From contig CM055096.1 in the NCBI GenBank assembly GCA_029204225.1, positions 58,539,600 to 58,603,599 on the forward strand: a stretch of 64,000 nucleotides of DNA. The letters are read 5' to 3'. This DNA comes from Diphasiastrum complanatum. Lineage: Eukaryota; Streptophyta; Lycopodiopsida; Lycopodiales; Lycopodiaceae. How positions within the stretch are numbered: the stretch's first letter is position 1; every line of letters begins with the position of its first letter. The position numbers and the translations under genes are program-made. The notes beneath the pieces were generated by a model. The model ran no database searches, had not been told where the DNA came from, and saw only the letters and a program-made list of their open reading frames with translations. Shown here piece by piece: positions 30,411-41,099 of this stretch.

Positions 30411-33400
30411 GTAGGGCTGAAGCTAATACATTAGCCTAATGCCTAAAACTAATACCACTCCCTAAACTAATACTAAGACATTAAGCTAATATCCCTCATA
30501 TTTTGCTTTCAAATTACCAAACAATCTTGCACAATTCAAGAACCCTTGTTCTATGGCTAATTTCAATGGATCAATTTTGCCTCTGCTATAAACAACAAAA
30601 ATCAAGCTACAATGAACTCCCTATATATGTTACCTCTATAAATGTTTTGTCTTTGATTCCCTCCATAATTAATACTTGCATTCTTTATCCACATCCCCAG
30701 GCCTAACATTTCTCCAGAGTGCACTGTGCTACAAAATCATAACAACATGCAGGGCCTTTCATAATAGCATCCGATCACCTTGTCTTATTTGTCTCCTATA
30801 GTAGTGGAGTTGGATAAGAGAGTTGTCTGTGATGCCGAAGATTAGGGCTTAAATCCCAGCTGTGAGTGAGAGATCTCAGATACCTAGGGTTCAAAAGTAG
30901 GCTATGCCAAGTGTATATAAATAGAATGCAAAGGTTGGACATAGTTGCTTAGTTGGGTTTTGATTTTTTTTCCTTATTTCTTGAACCCTTTATCTTATCG
31001 TTGCATGTTGGAGCACTAGCTTTGGTAGATTCATAGAACCATGTGTTAATGAAGAACATAATTCATCCCCCTTTGACATTAGCAGCCCTCCAACAAATCA
31101 CGATGTCTCCTATCACATGAGTTTTTGAATTAAATTTTTTAATTGCAACATGTATCGCAGTGTAATTTCTGAACGTATTAGTTCATTGCCATCACAAATC
31201 GTGAGGCAGACTCGAGTGGGGAATAACAAGGAGAAGCTCCCAAAGGTGGGGAAGATCGGCCTGATGAGGATCGTCGTTACAAAAATCTGGTTGATGCATG
31301 CCTCAATGCGACTCCCTTGGTTAGGTTTTCGAAATAAAAAGATAGTCTGTGTCAAATGGAAATTCAAAAGCTGATCATAGTCTCAAAGGAAAGTTAAAGA
31401 GAGATCGAGCAACAAAAGGAGCGAGAAAAGGCAGCAACAAAGGCAGCCAAGAAGAAAGCCAAGGACTCAAGATCATCTATGGACTCAAGATCATGTTTTA
31501 ATATGACTTACTTTCGTATCCTACGAGCATGTTGCATTTCTATATTCTAGAGAAATTTATGCACTATTAATGTGGGTCTAGGTTTTAGTTGTGCAGATCT
31601 TCCCAATGATAAACCGTTTTCATGTGCTTCTTCATTATGCAATTTTATGTGAAGAGGAAAGCGGTTGGGATATGGTCTTGCAAAGATTGAAGTAAAGTGA
31701 AAGCTGGTGGTGCTTACACTTTGAAGTAAGTTTCATAAGGAATGAGGAAAGCCATGGCAATTAGCTTGGGTCTTAGGAGGATGCAGTTTATCAATTGTGG
31801 TTTATTATCATGCCATTTTAGAGTCAAAATGTTCTCAGGATTGTTTCAGACATAGTGTAGGCTCAGTAGATGAAGGAACTTAGTGTTGGTCATTTTCGGG
31901 CATTGGATTTCTACTTCAAGTGTTCGATTTTTACTGTTATGACTTTTGAAACTTTGATATATGCAATCACACTCCCATGATCAATCTCCAAATGCAGAAA
32001 GGGTTAAGCCTGTAGGAGAAGAACTTACAAAGGATGTTGCAGGCTTACATGTCAAATTGTTTAAATCATAATCTTTTTGCTCTCGCTTGCATATGGGGGG
32101 ATTTATTTGCAAAATACAAAGAGCCTTTTATCTATTTTGAAGTTGAGAAAGTTTTTGGGCATTCAAATGTTGTGGCATCAAAGCACTGCAAGCGGTGTTA
32201 CAGTCCAAAGTACTATCAGACGTTTGCGAGAACAGATTGAAAACTAATAAGCTCACAAGAAGCTAATTGTCATTCATTTCGCTCTTATTTTTTACGACGC
32301 CGATACTTTATTGCCCCTTAAGGGTGGCATAGCATGAAGGTCTTTATTTAGGAAAGATTATTAGCTTAGGTGATAAGGTTATCGGTTGTGATTTTTCCTC
32401 CTCTCAACTCAATGTTTGAGGCATCTGCTTCACAGTTTTACTGGACAAATTTTCATTAACTTTTTCTTTCAATTTTGCAAAATTCAGAACAGTGCAAATT
32501 TGCTGTTTTTGTTGAGAGAACACAACAGGAGCACGAGGGAAGGATTCTTATGCACAAGAAACCAGTGAGTGATTCTTTCACAAAAGGTTTGAACTCCATT
32601 AGTATTTCAGTTGATGCACATCTTTGTGTGTCTCTTTGGTAGTACTTTGTATTGTTTTGAATCTCAATTTGAATGTAGATCTTCGAATGAATCATCGCGG
32701 TTTCATTACTCACGGATCATCGCGGCTTCATTGCTCAGGGTTGCTGCTACGGGGTCATCAAGAAAGAAAGGCAGGGAAGAAAGAGATTTTTGTCATGGCT
32801 GGAAGGTTTAGCTCAATTCAAGTAAGTTATCTCTCCGATTCTCTCTCAAAGCTCACGTCAACATACATAAGTTGCCTGTGGGTCTTCTCCAAGCTGCTGC
32901 TTCCTTTGTTGGAGTGACAGTCTATATCTGCACATTTGTGATGGGGTTCGGTCCAACATTCCGGGCTCTGAAATTTTCTCTACTCGGGTACAAGGAGTGT
33001 GCATTGCCATATGTCAGGCGAGAATGTGGACTTGAAACATCATCATGACAGACTTATTTCCCATACTGCTTTTACAGCTTGGCATAGAAGGAGTCTTTGG
33101 CATTTTCGCAATCATGAGTTTATTATTTACCTACTTCTATGATCTGTTACATGGATGGGTATTCGATGTGGACTTAAATAAGGTTGGTGTTATTAGCAAC
33201 AAGTTTGCATTGTTACACTTTTGGCTTGTTATCTATTGAGTTTATTTATTTATTTATTTCCTGAAGTATTTTTTTTATTTTTCTTTGCATCGTATATCAA
33301 TGGTCAACTTACCACAACAAATGTTTGAATGTTTCCAATCTCACTATTCAGGTTTTGATTAAGGGTTTTGCTAACCCTAACTTGATTGACCATGGCATAA

Positions 33401-33740
33401 TGGAGGAAAGGGAATAATATGAATATTAAGCTACTTGGGAGGTCATAATAGTACTTACACATACTTTTTTAGTGGTTCTTTAATAGTGAATTGTGTTTGT
33501 TTAGGACATTTGAAACACATTTAAATTTGATACTTAAACATATTCGTATTGCCAATAACACACATTTGTGCATATTCTCAAGTGTCAATTTTTCATTGGA
33601 CATCCCATGAAGGTATACGGATTGACTTGATAGTATACGGATCCTCAAAATTTAAGCATCCCATCCAGTCTTCAATCATTGCAACAACTTCATATTCTGT
33701 GATATTTTTTGCATATATATGTCTCTTGGCTTATCTTTTA

Positions 33741-33744
<4 letters not shown>
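30411..33744. other. Long interval without an assignable gene
   Basis: No transposon domain is recognised. At about 31400-31545 an open stretch encodes a Lys/Ala/Glu-rich, coiled-coil-like peptide (EIEQQKEREKAATKAAKKKA) that could be a decayed exon; the frame is closed immediately upstream by TAA. The ORFs near 31150, 32034 and 33045 show no family features. I assign no function. Confidence 0.4.

Positions 33745-33797
<53 letters not shown>
33745..33797. repeat. (GA)n microsatellite
   Basis: An uninterrupted GA run of about 26 repeats. Confidence 0.96.
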
Positions 33798-33801
<4 letters not shown>

Positions 33802-34889
33802 AGATTTTTGGGTAGGCAGTAGGCTTATGATATTCAAGTGGACCAATTTTTTGCATCTTCAAATTTTGATGCTATCGTGGATGATACATGAAAAACCATC
33901 AGCTCTTCATCAAATCATCCTAGCTGAGTTTGCTATATGCATAGAAGCTATCTTCCATATGATCATCTATATATAGAGGATTATGTCTTTTGGAGGGTAG
34001 AGCATAGCACAATGAAATATCAACTAAATGCACTTACATCCTCTAGAGTGCTTAACGAGTAGGGAAGTCTTCTTTCTTGGTATTTTCAAGCATCATGTTT
34101 ATTGGACTCGATCGGGCATCTGTATATCACCCATTCCTCTAAGAGCCTGTGCATATGTTTGACGTTTTATTGGCAATTATTTATTGGCCCTTTGATTGTC
34201 AAACTAGACTTTTATTGTGCCCATTTCTTGGAGATTGGTGCACATGGAGACATTGTCTCATCACAATATTTGGACACAAGCCTATCACACAATCTTTGTT
34301 TTAATTTGGGGCAGTTTAAAGTTTTCTCCCATCAGCTATGGGCGGAAGTACATCACTTCTATCTATAATATATGTGTTATATAGATATATGTGTTATATG
34401 ATACATGTGTTATATAGATATATGTCTTAGAAACTCGTTCCAACCATTTACAGTCGGAACGTATTGTACGTTTTGTATTAAGCAGCATCGGGCCATTATC
34501 CTAATTCTAACTAATTTCAAAAAAATTTACAATTTTATTTTAAAAAAAAAACTTTTCGTAAAAATTAAATTTTAGGTTATGTTTCGACATGAAATTTGTT
34601 CGGAATGGGCGTCTGTGATCAGAAATGGGTATGGTATGTGGTTCCTGAATCAAACTTATGTGGAGCACTTATGTCACACAAAACCAGGCAATCTCCATAT
34701 GTGATTTTATGTCACACAAAACCATACAATCTCCATATGAGATTTTCGTCAAAGACTCAAATTATGCAAGGCCAGTTTTGGATTTTTTCTATCTTTGTTG
34801 GAGGTTTGTAGCCCCACCACCTACTTTGTGTTTACTTTATCATCAAGTCATTGTTATGATAAATCGTGACCCAATAGTGGCCTATCCAA
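33798..34889. other. No gene seen
   Basis: AT-rich sequence with a short local repeat 'tatatgtgttatat' near 34370-34425 and a duplicated 'gtcacacaaaaccaggcaatctccatatg'-like phrase at about 34673 and 34712. Nothing coding is recognised. Confidence 0.45.
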
Positions 34890-34916
34890 ATTGCCCATCA
34901 TCGACGGGCTTTTCTG

Positions 34917-34983
<67 letters not shown>
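34890..34983 (+). repeat. GC hairpin followed by (CT)n tract
   Basis: TTGCCCATCATCGACGGGC (about 34893-34911) can form a GCCC/GGGC stem and resembles the Helitron-type hairpin at 18575, but a CT microsatellite of about 60 bases follows in place of CTAG. It is possibly a decayed Helitron-type end. Confidence 0.5.
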
Positions 34984-34989
<6 letters not shown>

Positions 34990-35149
34990 GTCACATGAGA
35001 AAACAATCCACAATCAGCCTCTTGCCATTGTCAAAAGCATCGGCCACCATGCAAAATGCCCTCCTATCCAAAATGCAAACCATCTGCAATCAATGTCCGG
35101 CCGCCCATCAACGACTTGCTCCGTCTTGCATGCCACCTAGTGCTGCATG

Positions 35150-35262
35150 TCGAGACACAAATTGTACACACAAATCCACACACACAAATACACGCACACT
35201 CATACACACAAATCCACACACACACACATGCACGCGCACGCACGCACACACACACACACATC
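35150..35262. repeat. (CA)n-rich cryptic simple repeat
   Basis: CACACA blocks are mixed with ACGCAC and AAATCC spacers. Confidence 0.85.
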
Positions 35263-35452
35263 ATCGGCCACTCGCCATCGACAAGCACACTATGCTAGAC
35301 TACCCACACGCATGCACAAATAAACGCACTCATGAATACACACACATGGTTAAACACATGCACTCTAAAAACCCTAAACTTGAATACATTGGATACAAGC
35401 ACATTTCGTACTAACACATTCTCTACCGCCTTTGACTTTTAGCCACCCGTCA

Positions 35453-37339
35453 TCAAGAGAGGGGTTTAGGATTTACAAGTCTGTAGAGAGCTATGATGTG
35501 TATTGCATGTCTTGTGTAATTGTTGAAAGTGGCTATTATGAATTCAGAATTGTTTACAATGATTTCTTTGTGTGCATTCAATTTCAAAGAGGGTTTGTAG
35601 AACAATGTCAAATCATGTTTGTCAGGGCAAGGTATGGAATGAAAGTTTTGTTCGAAGTACTTTTCAGGATTTCTTTCATATGTTTCTTGTAAGCATAGTA
35701 TGTGAGATGCCATAAGATTGTAATCTGCTATGATGTTTTTGTGATGTGCATGTAATGAACTAGTGTTGAGTGTTTGTATTATTAGATGTGTTTTTGCTTT
35801 GTTTTGTATGTTTGGAATAGTGTTACACAAATTTGCAGTCGTCAGTAAACGGTGCATTTCTGCATGTATGTCACAATGAATGTGGAAATGTTCATTTCTT
35901 AGCGGTTGTAACAAAGAAGGGTTTTGTTTTTCTTTGATTCTAGACAATGCAGTATAATTTAGCCCATGTTGTGTAATTCCAGTGGGATCGAATGCCATCT
36001 TGTCAAGAGTGAGTCCTTGTGCTCGGTGTATTGTACATGCGGTAGCTGCTTGGATTGGGAATTGTTTTCTAGTGAATTTATTGTTGATGTTTGGTCCGAT
36101 TTGAGTTTTTTTCACAATTTGATGTATTGGTGTCCATGTATGCTCAATATTTTCTGCGTACAAATGTCTGAGCCTGTGTCTTGTGCGGCTTCCGATTTTC
36201 ATGTTCGTAAATTGTACCCATATCACAGGTTCGTTACATTGCAGCGTTGCATTTTCGAATATGCCTTCTACGCCGTTCACAAGACCGTTTTCAATGTCAT
36301 AATTTCCAGCACATAATTCAACTACGATGCCTTTTTTTATTTTAATTTGCGTATGCAAACCGCTCATGAAAGTAAAATTGTTTTGCAATGAATGTCTTGA
36401 TCGTAATGCAGTAGTTGTGACATCTTTTGCAAGAAGGATGTATTCCATTCCTTTGGTTTGTTCGAAAACATGATTATTATGTCTATTTGTGAATTCATTC
36501 TTGAAAAACAGATGTGGTATATTTAGTGGAATTGGATTGCGATGAAAACATTGATAATTAATTTGTTCTATGTCATTGCTTGTGTGTGTTCTATTCCTGA
36601 AACGATTCAGGATCACAACAAGCAGGTGGTTTTTTTGTCGCATTACTTGTTTTAGTTCATAGCATTGGATTTTATCTTGCAAAAAGTTGGGTGCAAGTGA
36701 TTCGATACTATGGTTTTCATGTTGGAAGACCCACGAGTCACGCACTGGACCTACTTGGTAAAAGTCACCAGTAATGATAACGTCTAAGTTTCCAAAAGAT
36801 GAATCATGTCTATGTTTTATTTGTCGTAAGCATTGATCAGCTTGGCAAAACAATCGGTTCTCAACCAAGGATATCTCGTCAATGACAAGCAGTTGTAGAT
36901 GTTCATATGCTTTTGTCAATGTGTCTAATCTATCACAAGGCAATGGTGCCATATGTTTTGTGTTTATTGGTATATTCAATGCAGAATGCAAAGTAGTCCC
37001 ATCTATGTTAAATGCAGCTTTTCCTGTGAGGGCAGTTAGAAGGACTTTCGGTTTCCCTGGGATGATACCTGTAAGATGATTATAATGTCGTATCAGTCCT
37101 TGGACAATTATTTGTGTTGTGAAGGTCTTGCCAGTTCTGGCCCCTCCTGTTAGGAAGAGATGCAAAAGCTTTGTTGGATTCAGTCTTTTTCTATGCATGC
37201 ATTCATAGAAGATGTGCTTCTGTTCTTGGTTCATTTTTTGGAGTTGTGCATAATAGGTTTCATTTGGAAGCATTTCAAAGTTTGGTTGTATTGTAAGGTT
37301 TAATTTTGCATGTAAAGGCATTGTGTAGATGGTAGGCAC
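35453..37339 (-). CDS. Helitron Pif1-type helicase with C-terminal endonuclease segment
   Basis: This is an intact 628-codon minus-strand frame. Helicase motifs: Walker A GGARTGKT (residues 65-72), Walker B LVIDEIS (about 151-157), GDFYQVGPV (191-199), MRQ (233-235), ATACTIHRAQGLT (about 432-444) and YTALSR (462-467), i.e. superfamily 1 Pif1/RecD-like as in Helitron RepHel. From about 517 a new segment reads LIIQTLNTSSLHAHHKNII and SHILCLQET, matching the N-terminal part of an exonuclease-endonuclease-phosphatase fold with its catalytic Glu, as in Helentron-class proteins. The frame stops after about 110 residues of this domain, before the usual GDFN and SDH motifs, so the nuclease is truncated. 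In an active element the helicase unwinds DNA during rolling-circle transposition. It was probably the C-terminal half of a single Rep-helicase protein; the Rep half upstream is in another frame and broken. Confidence 0.88.
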   Translation of the reverse strand: MPTIYTMPLHAKLNLTIQPNFEMLPNETYYAQLQKMNQEQKHIFYECMHRKRLNPTKLLHLFLTGGARTGKTFTTQIIVQGLIRHYNHLTGIIPGKPKVLLTALTGKAAFNIDGTTLHSALNIPINTKHMAPLPCDRLDTLTKAYEHLQLLVIDEISLVENRLFCQADQCLRQIKHRHDSSFGNLDVIITGDFYQVGPVRDSWVFQHENHSIESLAPNFLQDKIQCYELKQVMRQKNHLLVVILNRFRNRTHTSNDIEQINYQCFHRNPIPLNIPHLFFKNEFTNRHNNHVFEQTKGMEYILLAKDVTTTALRSRHSLQNNFTFMSGLHTQIKIKKGIVVELCAGNYDIENGLVNGVEGIFENATLQCNEPVIWVQFTNMKIGSRTRHRLRHLYAENIEHTWTPIHQIVKKTQIGPNINNKFTRKQFPIQAATACTIHRAQGLTLDKMAFDPTGITQHGLNYTALSRIKEKQNPSLLQPLRNEHFHIHCDIHAEMHRLLTTANLCNTIPNIQNKAKTHLIIQTLNTSSLHAHHKNIIADYNLMASHILCLQETYERNPEKYFEQNFHSIPCPDKHDLTLFYKPSLKLNAHKEIIVNNSEFIIATFNNYTRHAIHIIALYRLVNPKPLS

Positions 37340-39990
37340 ATATCTTTTTGCAGATCATATTGTTCAATTGATATATCAGTTCTTTCTATAGTGTTGAAGT
37401 TGTATTGGGTTGTATCTTTATTGGATATAGTATTCAGTTCTATTTGATCCCAAACATCTTCATTTGTAGTTGGGTTTTCAAATAGATGGTTATAGTTTCT
37501 AGAATTTCTTTGAATTTCCTTTTGGAGTCTCATGTAAGTTTGTTGCCAAGTTTCTTTTCCAAGTTGGATGGTTGTTTCAGATGTTCAAAATGGTACATAT
37601 AACATTATTTGTTCTCTATAGTAGTTATTAGAGTCTCTATGTTTGTTGAATTTGACATGGCGTATGATAGAATCTTTTTTTGTATGGGTGAATTTACTAT
37701 TCGTTATCTTGTACTTTGATGCGATATGAGCTAAACATAAATCTTCTAAATTTGTTGGTCTATTATTGTATTTGTCTATGATAGATGCACTTCGTACTTT
37801 TGTAGATTCAGGATCCATGTTTTGTAAAACATGTTTTGGTTTCAAAACAAATGTGCGATTATCTTTTGTGCATGTATTAATGAATATAACTTTTCTAGAG
37901 AGGTGTTGCAATGGAATCGATAGCATAATGAAAGCTGCCAATTGAGCTGGCATTTGTTGTGCATTCAAAAATGCATTTTCTAGTTTCTGTATTCGGTCAC
38001 AGTCATTGGTAGGATTTTGAACATTATTTTTTATAATTTCATGTAGAGCCGCAGTTATTGTATTATCCATTTTTGTCAAATATGATGTACAATAACTTGC
38101 AGCAGCGTATGGTTCTAAGATATATTGTATATCAGTGTTGGCCTGCCAGAGACGTGCAAGTGTTTGATTGAAATTGTTTGTTCTAATGTCTCAAGGTTCG
38201 CGTTTTAAAAACAATGTTGGTTGTTGAATTGTTGATCGAATTGCATGTAAGTAGGTTTGTTCGTTCAACTGAAGCATTGTTAGAAATTCGTCGAATGACA
38301 TATCCATTCCTAGTCCCATATGTTGCAAGTGTTTGTTTATCGAATGTGATATGTCTTGTAACGTTCTAAATTCTTTTGCAAATTGTTCTTGTAAAGGCAT
38401 CAATATAATTGTTCTTCTCATGGGAGGTTTCAGAAAGTGGAATCGACAAATAGAATGGCCTTTTTTTTTGCAAGTACTACGATGTTTGTGTGTTTGTATA
38501 TCTCGCATGTTTTCAGGCAGACTTGTTTTGTCACATGTGATATATGTGTCAATTTAAGTTGTAATTTCATGTACAGAACTTGTGTACAACTGAGGACTAT
38601 CTTTTATCCACAAAAGTGCATGGTCATGCTCACTACCTCTATGTTGGAATTCAGTTACAAATTCAAAATCTGCTACTGAACCAAGAATGGAATGATCTTG
38701 CCAATCAATTTTCGGAGGCAGTTCATTCGGTGATTGTAATATCTTGCACAAGTTATAGGATCATGTCGAATAAGGTTTTGTATATTGCCACTTGTGAACG
38801 TTTGGTGGTCCTAGTTGTCTGATCATTGCAAATATGTCCTTTTTTGTTTTGTCAAGATAATCTGGTGATGTGCGTAGCATTCCTAGATCTCTGTATCCAA
38901 TATCAGATTTCATTACTGTGGCAATTTTTGAAGTGTCAAGCATGTCTTTTACTTTAAGAGTACGTCCGTAAGTTTTCTCTTTTTGTATACGAAAGCGTGC
39001 AGTTGATAAAATGAATTTAATTTGGCATTTAATAGTTTTGTAAAATAGATTTGGAATGTGAGTTGCAAAACGCCTATCATGGTGCATGATTTCCCATTGT
39101 GCAATTTGTTGGTATGTATTGTTTTCGCAGAGCATTTTCTGTCGTCGTCATCCATAAAATAAAGTTGGGAAATTCAATTCCTCACTATCTTTGTCTTGAA
39201 ATAATCCCAATGGTTGATAACCTTCAGCTGGGGCTATTGAAATGATTTTGTTTTCAAAATCTTGTATTTGTTGTGATGTTAAAAAATTATGTATAAGGGT
39301 ATCTAAAAATATCTCATTTGCAATTTCAACAAAGTTCATGGTTTCGTTATCGGAAAAGGTAACGGTTGTAGGACTAGTTGGTGGTATGACATCGCTATTA
39401 GTATTATGTAATCGATATGCAAATTCATTGGCTTGTAATTGTTCTTTCCAATTAGGAAGAATTTGTATGGCCAATTCAGTATACAAGTTTGTTTTGCAAA
39501 GGTCTTGCAATGCAGTCATTACAATATCAGGTCCAACTAAGCCCGAAGCAAAAACTGATTTGTATTCAAGCTTTCGCTTTATTTGTATACCTACAGTGGA
39601 ATTCTCATCAAGAAATCAAGGCAATGTAGTTTGAATCCTATCCAAGTTACTAGGTACGTTAACAATGCTTCTGTGCAAACTAAATTGACCAAAATCTGGG
39701 TGCAGTTGTCGAATTTGTGCGAATGCAAGTCTAGGTGATACTAAGCGTTTTTCTAATTGGTTCAGTTTTTCGACGGTCGGTATTTTTTTGTTCATCGATA
39801 CATTTATTGGGAATAGAAATGGCAACATTCTTTTGGCCTTCAAATATTTATAACAATTTTTGCAAGTTCGCATGGTATGTTCACTTGCATAATCAAAATG
39901 GTTTTGTTTTAATTGTTTTAAATATAGACTTGTTTCTACGGGTAATTGCTTTGTTTGATGCTTGAAATTGAGTTTTCTTAACTGAGGCAT
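37340..39990 (-). pseudogene. Helitron Rep (HUH nuclease) region with zinc-finger N-terminus
   Basis: Domains in minus-strand order: a Helitron N-terminal zinc/DUF6570-like part (CKNCYKYL, EKRLVSPRLAFAQIRQLHP, SIVNVPSNL), a helitron-like N domain (KRKLEYKSVFASGLVGPDI, SEELNFPTLFYG, QWEIMHHDRRFATHIPNLF), Rep motif 2 EFQHRGSEHDHALLWI (HxH metal site), the cysteine/histidine block THKHRSTCKKKGHSICRF, and Rep motif 3 EPYAAASYCTSYLTK with the two catalytic tyrosines. In-frame stops: TGA at 39616, 39148, 38191 and 37585, and TAA at 38554. Two or more indels lie near 38700-38820, where DPITCARYYNHR appears in another frame. Rep nicks and religates DNA ends; this copy is dead. Confidence 0.9.
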
Positions 39991-40496
39991 ACATATATAG
40001 GTGTGTCTTTTATTTGTCGAATATACCTTTGTTGTTGCTTATTTTGAGCAACATTATGATTTGTATCTTGAGAAATACAGTCATGTGCAGATGGATTATT
40101 TGGGAGTTTGTTATTTTGTCTTTTTAAGTATCGTATATATCGGACAATTGCAGGTACTCCAATATGTGCATGCAGAGCAATAGTTGAGCAAAATTGTTTT
40201 GCGATTTCAATACTAGAGAGGTATTTGTTATCATGAATTAATTGCAAAATCCGTGCACGGTATGCAGTTGCCCATTCAAAACAAGTTCTGTTTTCAACAT
40301 ACGGTTGATTACATGTTCTTGGCATTATGCCATGACAATGTTGTGCGTTTTGTTTTTTCAAGTATTTGATGTGTCTCGTGACTTGTTTTGTGGTCAAACA
40401 TTCGCTTGGGATTTTCATAATTTCTAAAAAATAATTCGCAATTTGTTCAGTTTCCAAAGTATTGTCAGCCATTAGTTTGAGTAATTCACAATTCAT
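39978..40496 (-). CDS. Helitron accessory ORF with duplicated helical domain
   Basis: This intact 172-codon frame contains two similar units of about 46 residues: 5-50 (LLKLMADNTLETEQIANYF ... VTRHIKYLKKQN) and about 87-132 (ILQLIHDNKYLSSIEIAKQF ... IVRYIRYLKRQN). Each looks like a helix-turn-helix ending in a basic helix. This suggests DNA binding, which is inference only; I do not recognise a named family. It overlaps the start of the Rep region by 13 bases in another frame, and could originally have been the N-terminus of the same polyprotein. Confidence 0.65.
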   Translation of the reverse strand: MNCELLKLMADNTLETEQIANYFLEIMKIPSECLTTKQVTRHIKYLKKQNAQHCHGIMPRTCNQPYVENRTCFEWATAYRARILQLIHDNKYLSSIEIAKQFCSTIALHAHIGVPAIVRYIRYLKRQNNKLPNNPSAHDCISQDTNHNVAQNKQQQRYIRQIKDTPIYVCLS

Positions 40497-40523
40497 ATGA
40501 GCATGCCAATAGAATTTTGTATG

Positions 40524-41078
40524 TCATTTTCTTTTCCGGTTTATTGTTTTACTGATTCGCATGATTTTTGTATTGTATTCAAAAATTGGTGTCTCAGTAG
40601 CAATACCAGGAACTGGCTGTTGACTATTGCAAACAATCATTTGAGAACTTGGTATTGGAGGCAAGTATTGTTTGTTTTGCGCATCATACAATAATGTTAC
40701 TCTTTTTGAAATACGAATAGGACATGTTTTTATATTATCCCATATTTGTTTGAGATTGCTTGACAAGACAATGATCAGATTGATGTTTAAAGCCAAACAA
40801 GTACAAGTGAGCAGAAATTCGTCGAGATATACAGTAGTGCACTTAATTTGCGTTTGATCTTTGATAAGATATTCTGTCATAGATAGTGATATTTTGTGCA
40901 TATTCTGAAATCGATCTATATCAAAATATTTTTGTTGCCAATGAATTGCAATTGGGTCTCTTCTACCTAAACATGTTTCAAAATATCGTATAATTGCTTG
41001 AAAGCTGATTTCTTGTGACCTACTTTTGTGTTCTAGTGCCATTGCCAAACTCTCAAAAAAGTTGTTTCCAGTAGCCAT
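40524..41078 (-). CDS. OTU-like cysteine protease domain, active site degenerate
   Basis: An intact 184-codon frame. The start TGNNFFESLAMAL aligns with the OTU catalytic block (usual pattern D-G-N-C-x-F/L-x-A), with Asn where the catalytic Cys is expected. YLDEFLLTCTCLALNINLIIVL resembles the middle OTU strand-helix, and TLLYDAQNKQYLPPI resembles the final strand, where the catalytic His is also replaced. OTU domains are known in Helentron-class Helitrons. It precedes the helical-repeat and Rep ORFs on the same strand, separated by 28 bases, so it is probably part of the same transcript or polyprotein. Confidence 0.65.
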   Translation of the reverse strand: MATGNNFFESLAMALEHKSRSQEISFQAIIRYFETCLGRRDPIAIHWQQKYFDIDRFQNMHKISLSMTEYLIKDQTQIKCTTVYLDEFLLTCTCLALNINLIIVLSSNLKQIWDNIKTCPIRISKRVTLLYDAQNKQYLPPIPSSQMIVCNSQQPVPGIATETPIFEYNTKIMRISKTINRKRK

Positions 41079-41099
41079 TTTTGTATCTGTTTACCAAAC

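Noticed and set aside
30411-33744. Host gene encoding the Lys/Ala-rich peptide near 31400
   Set aside because: Only about 45 residues are open, a TAA closes the frame upstream, and low-complexity charged sequence is not enough to name a family.
35966-36316. Plus-strand frames opposite the helicase
   Set aside because: They are antisense to a well-supported helicase frame.
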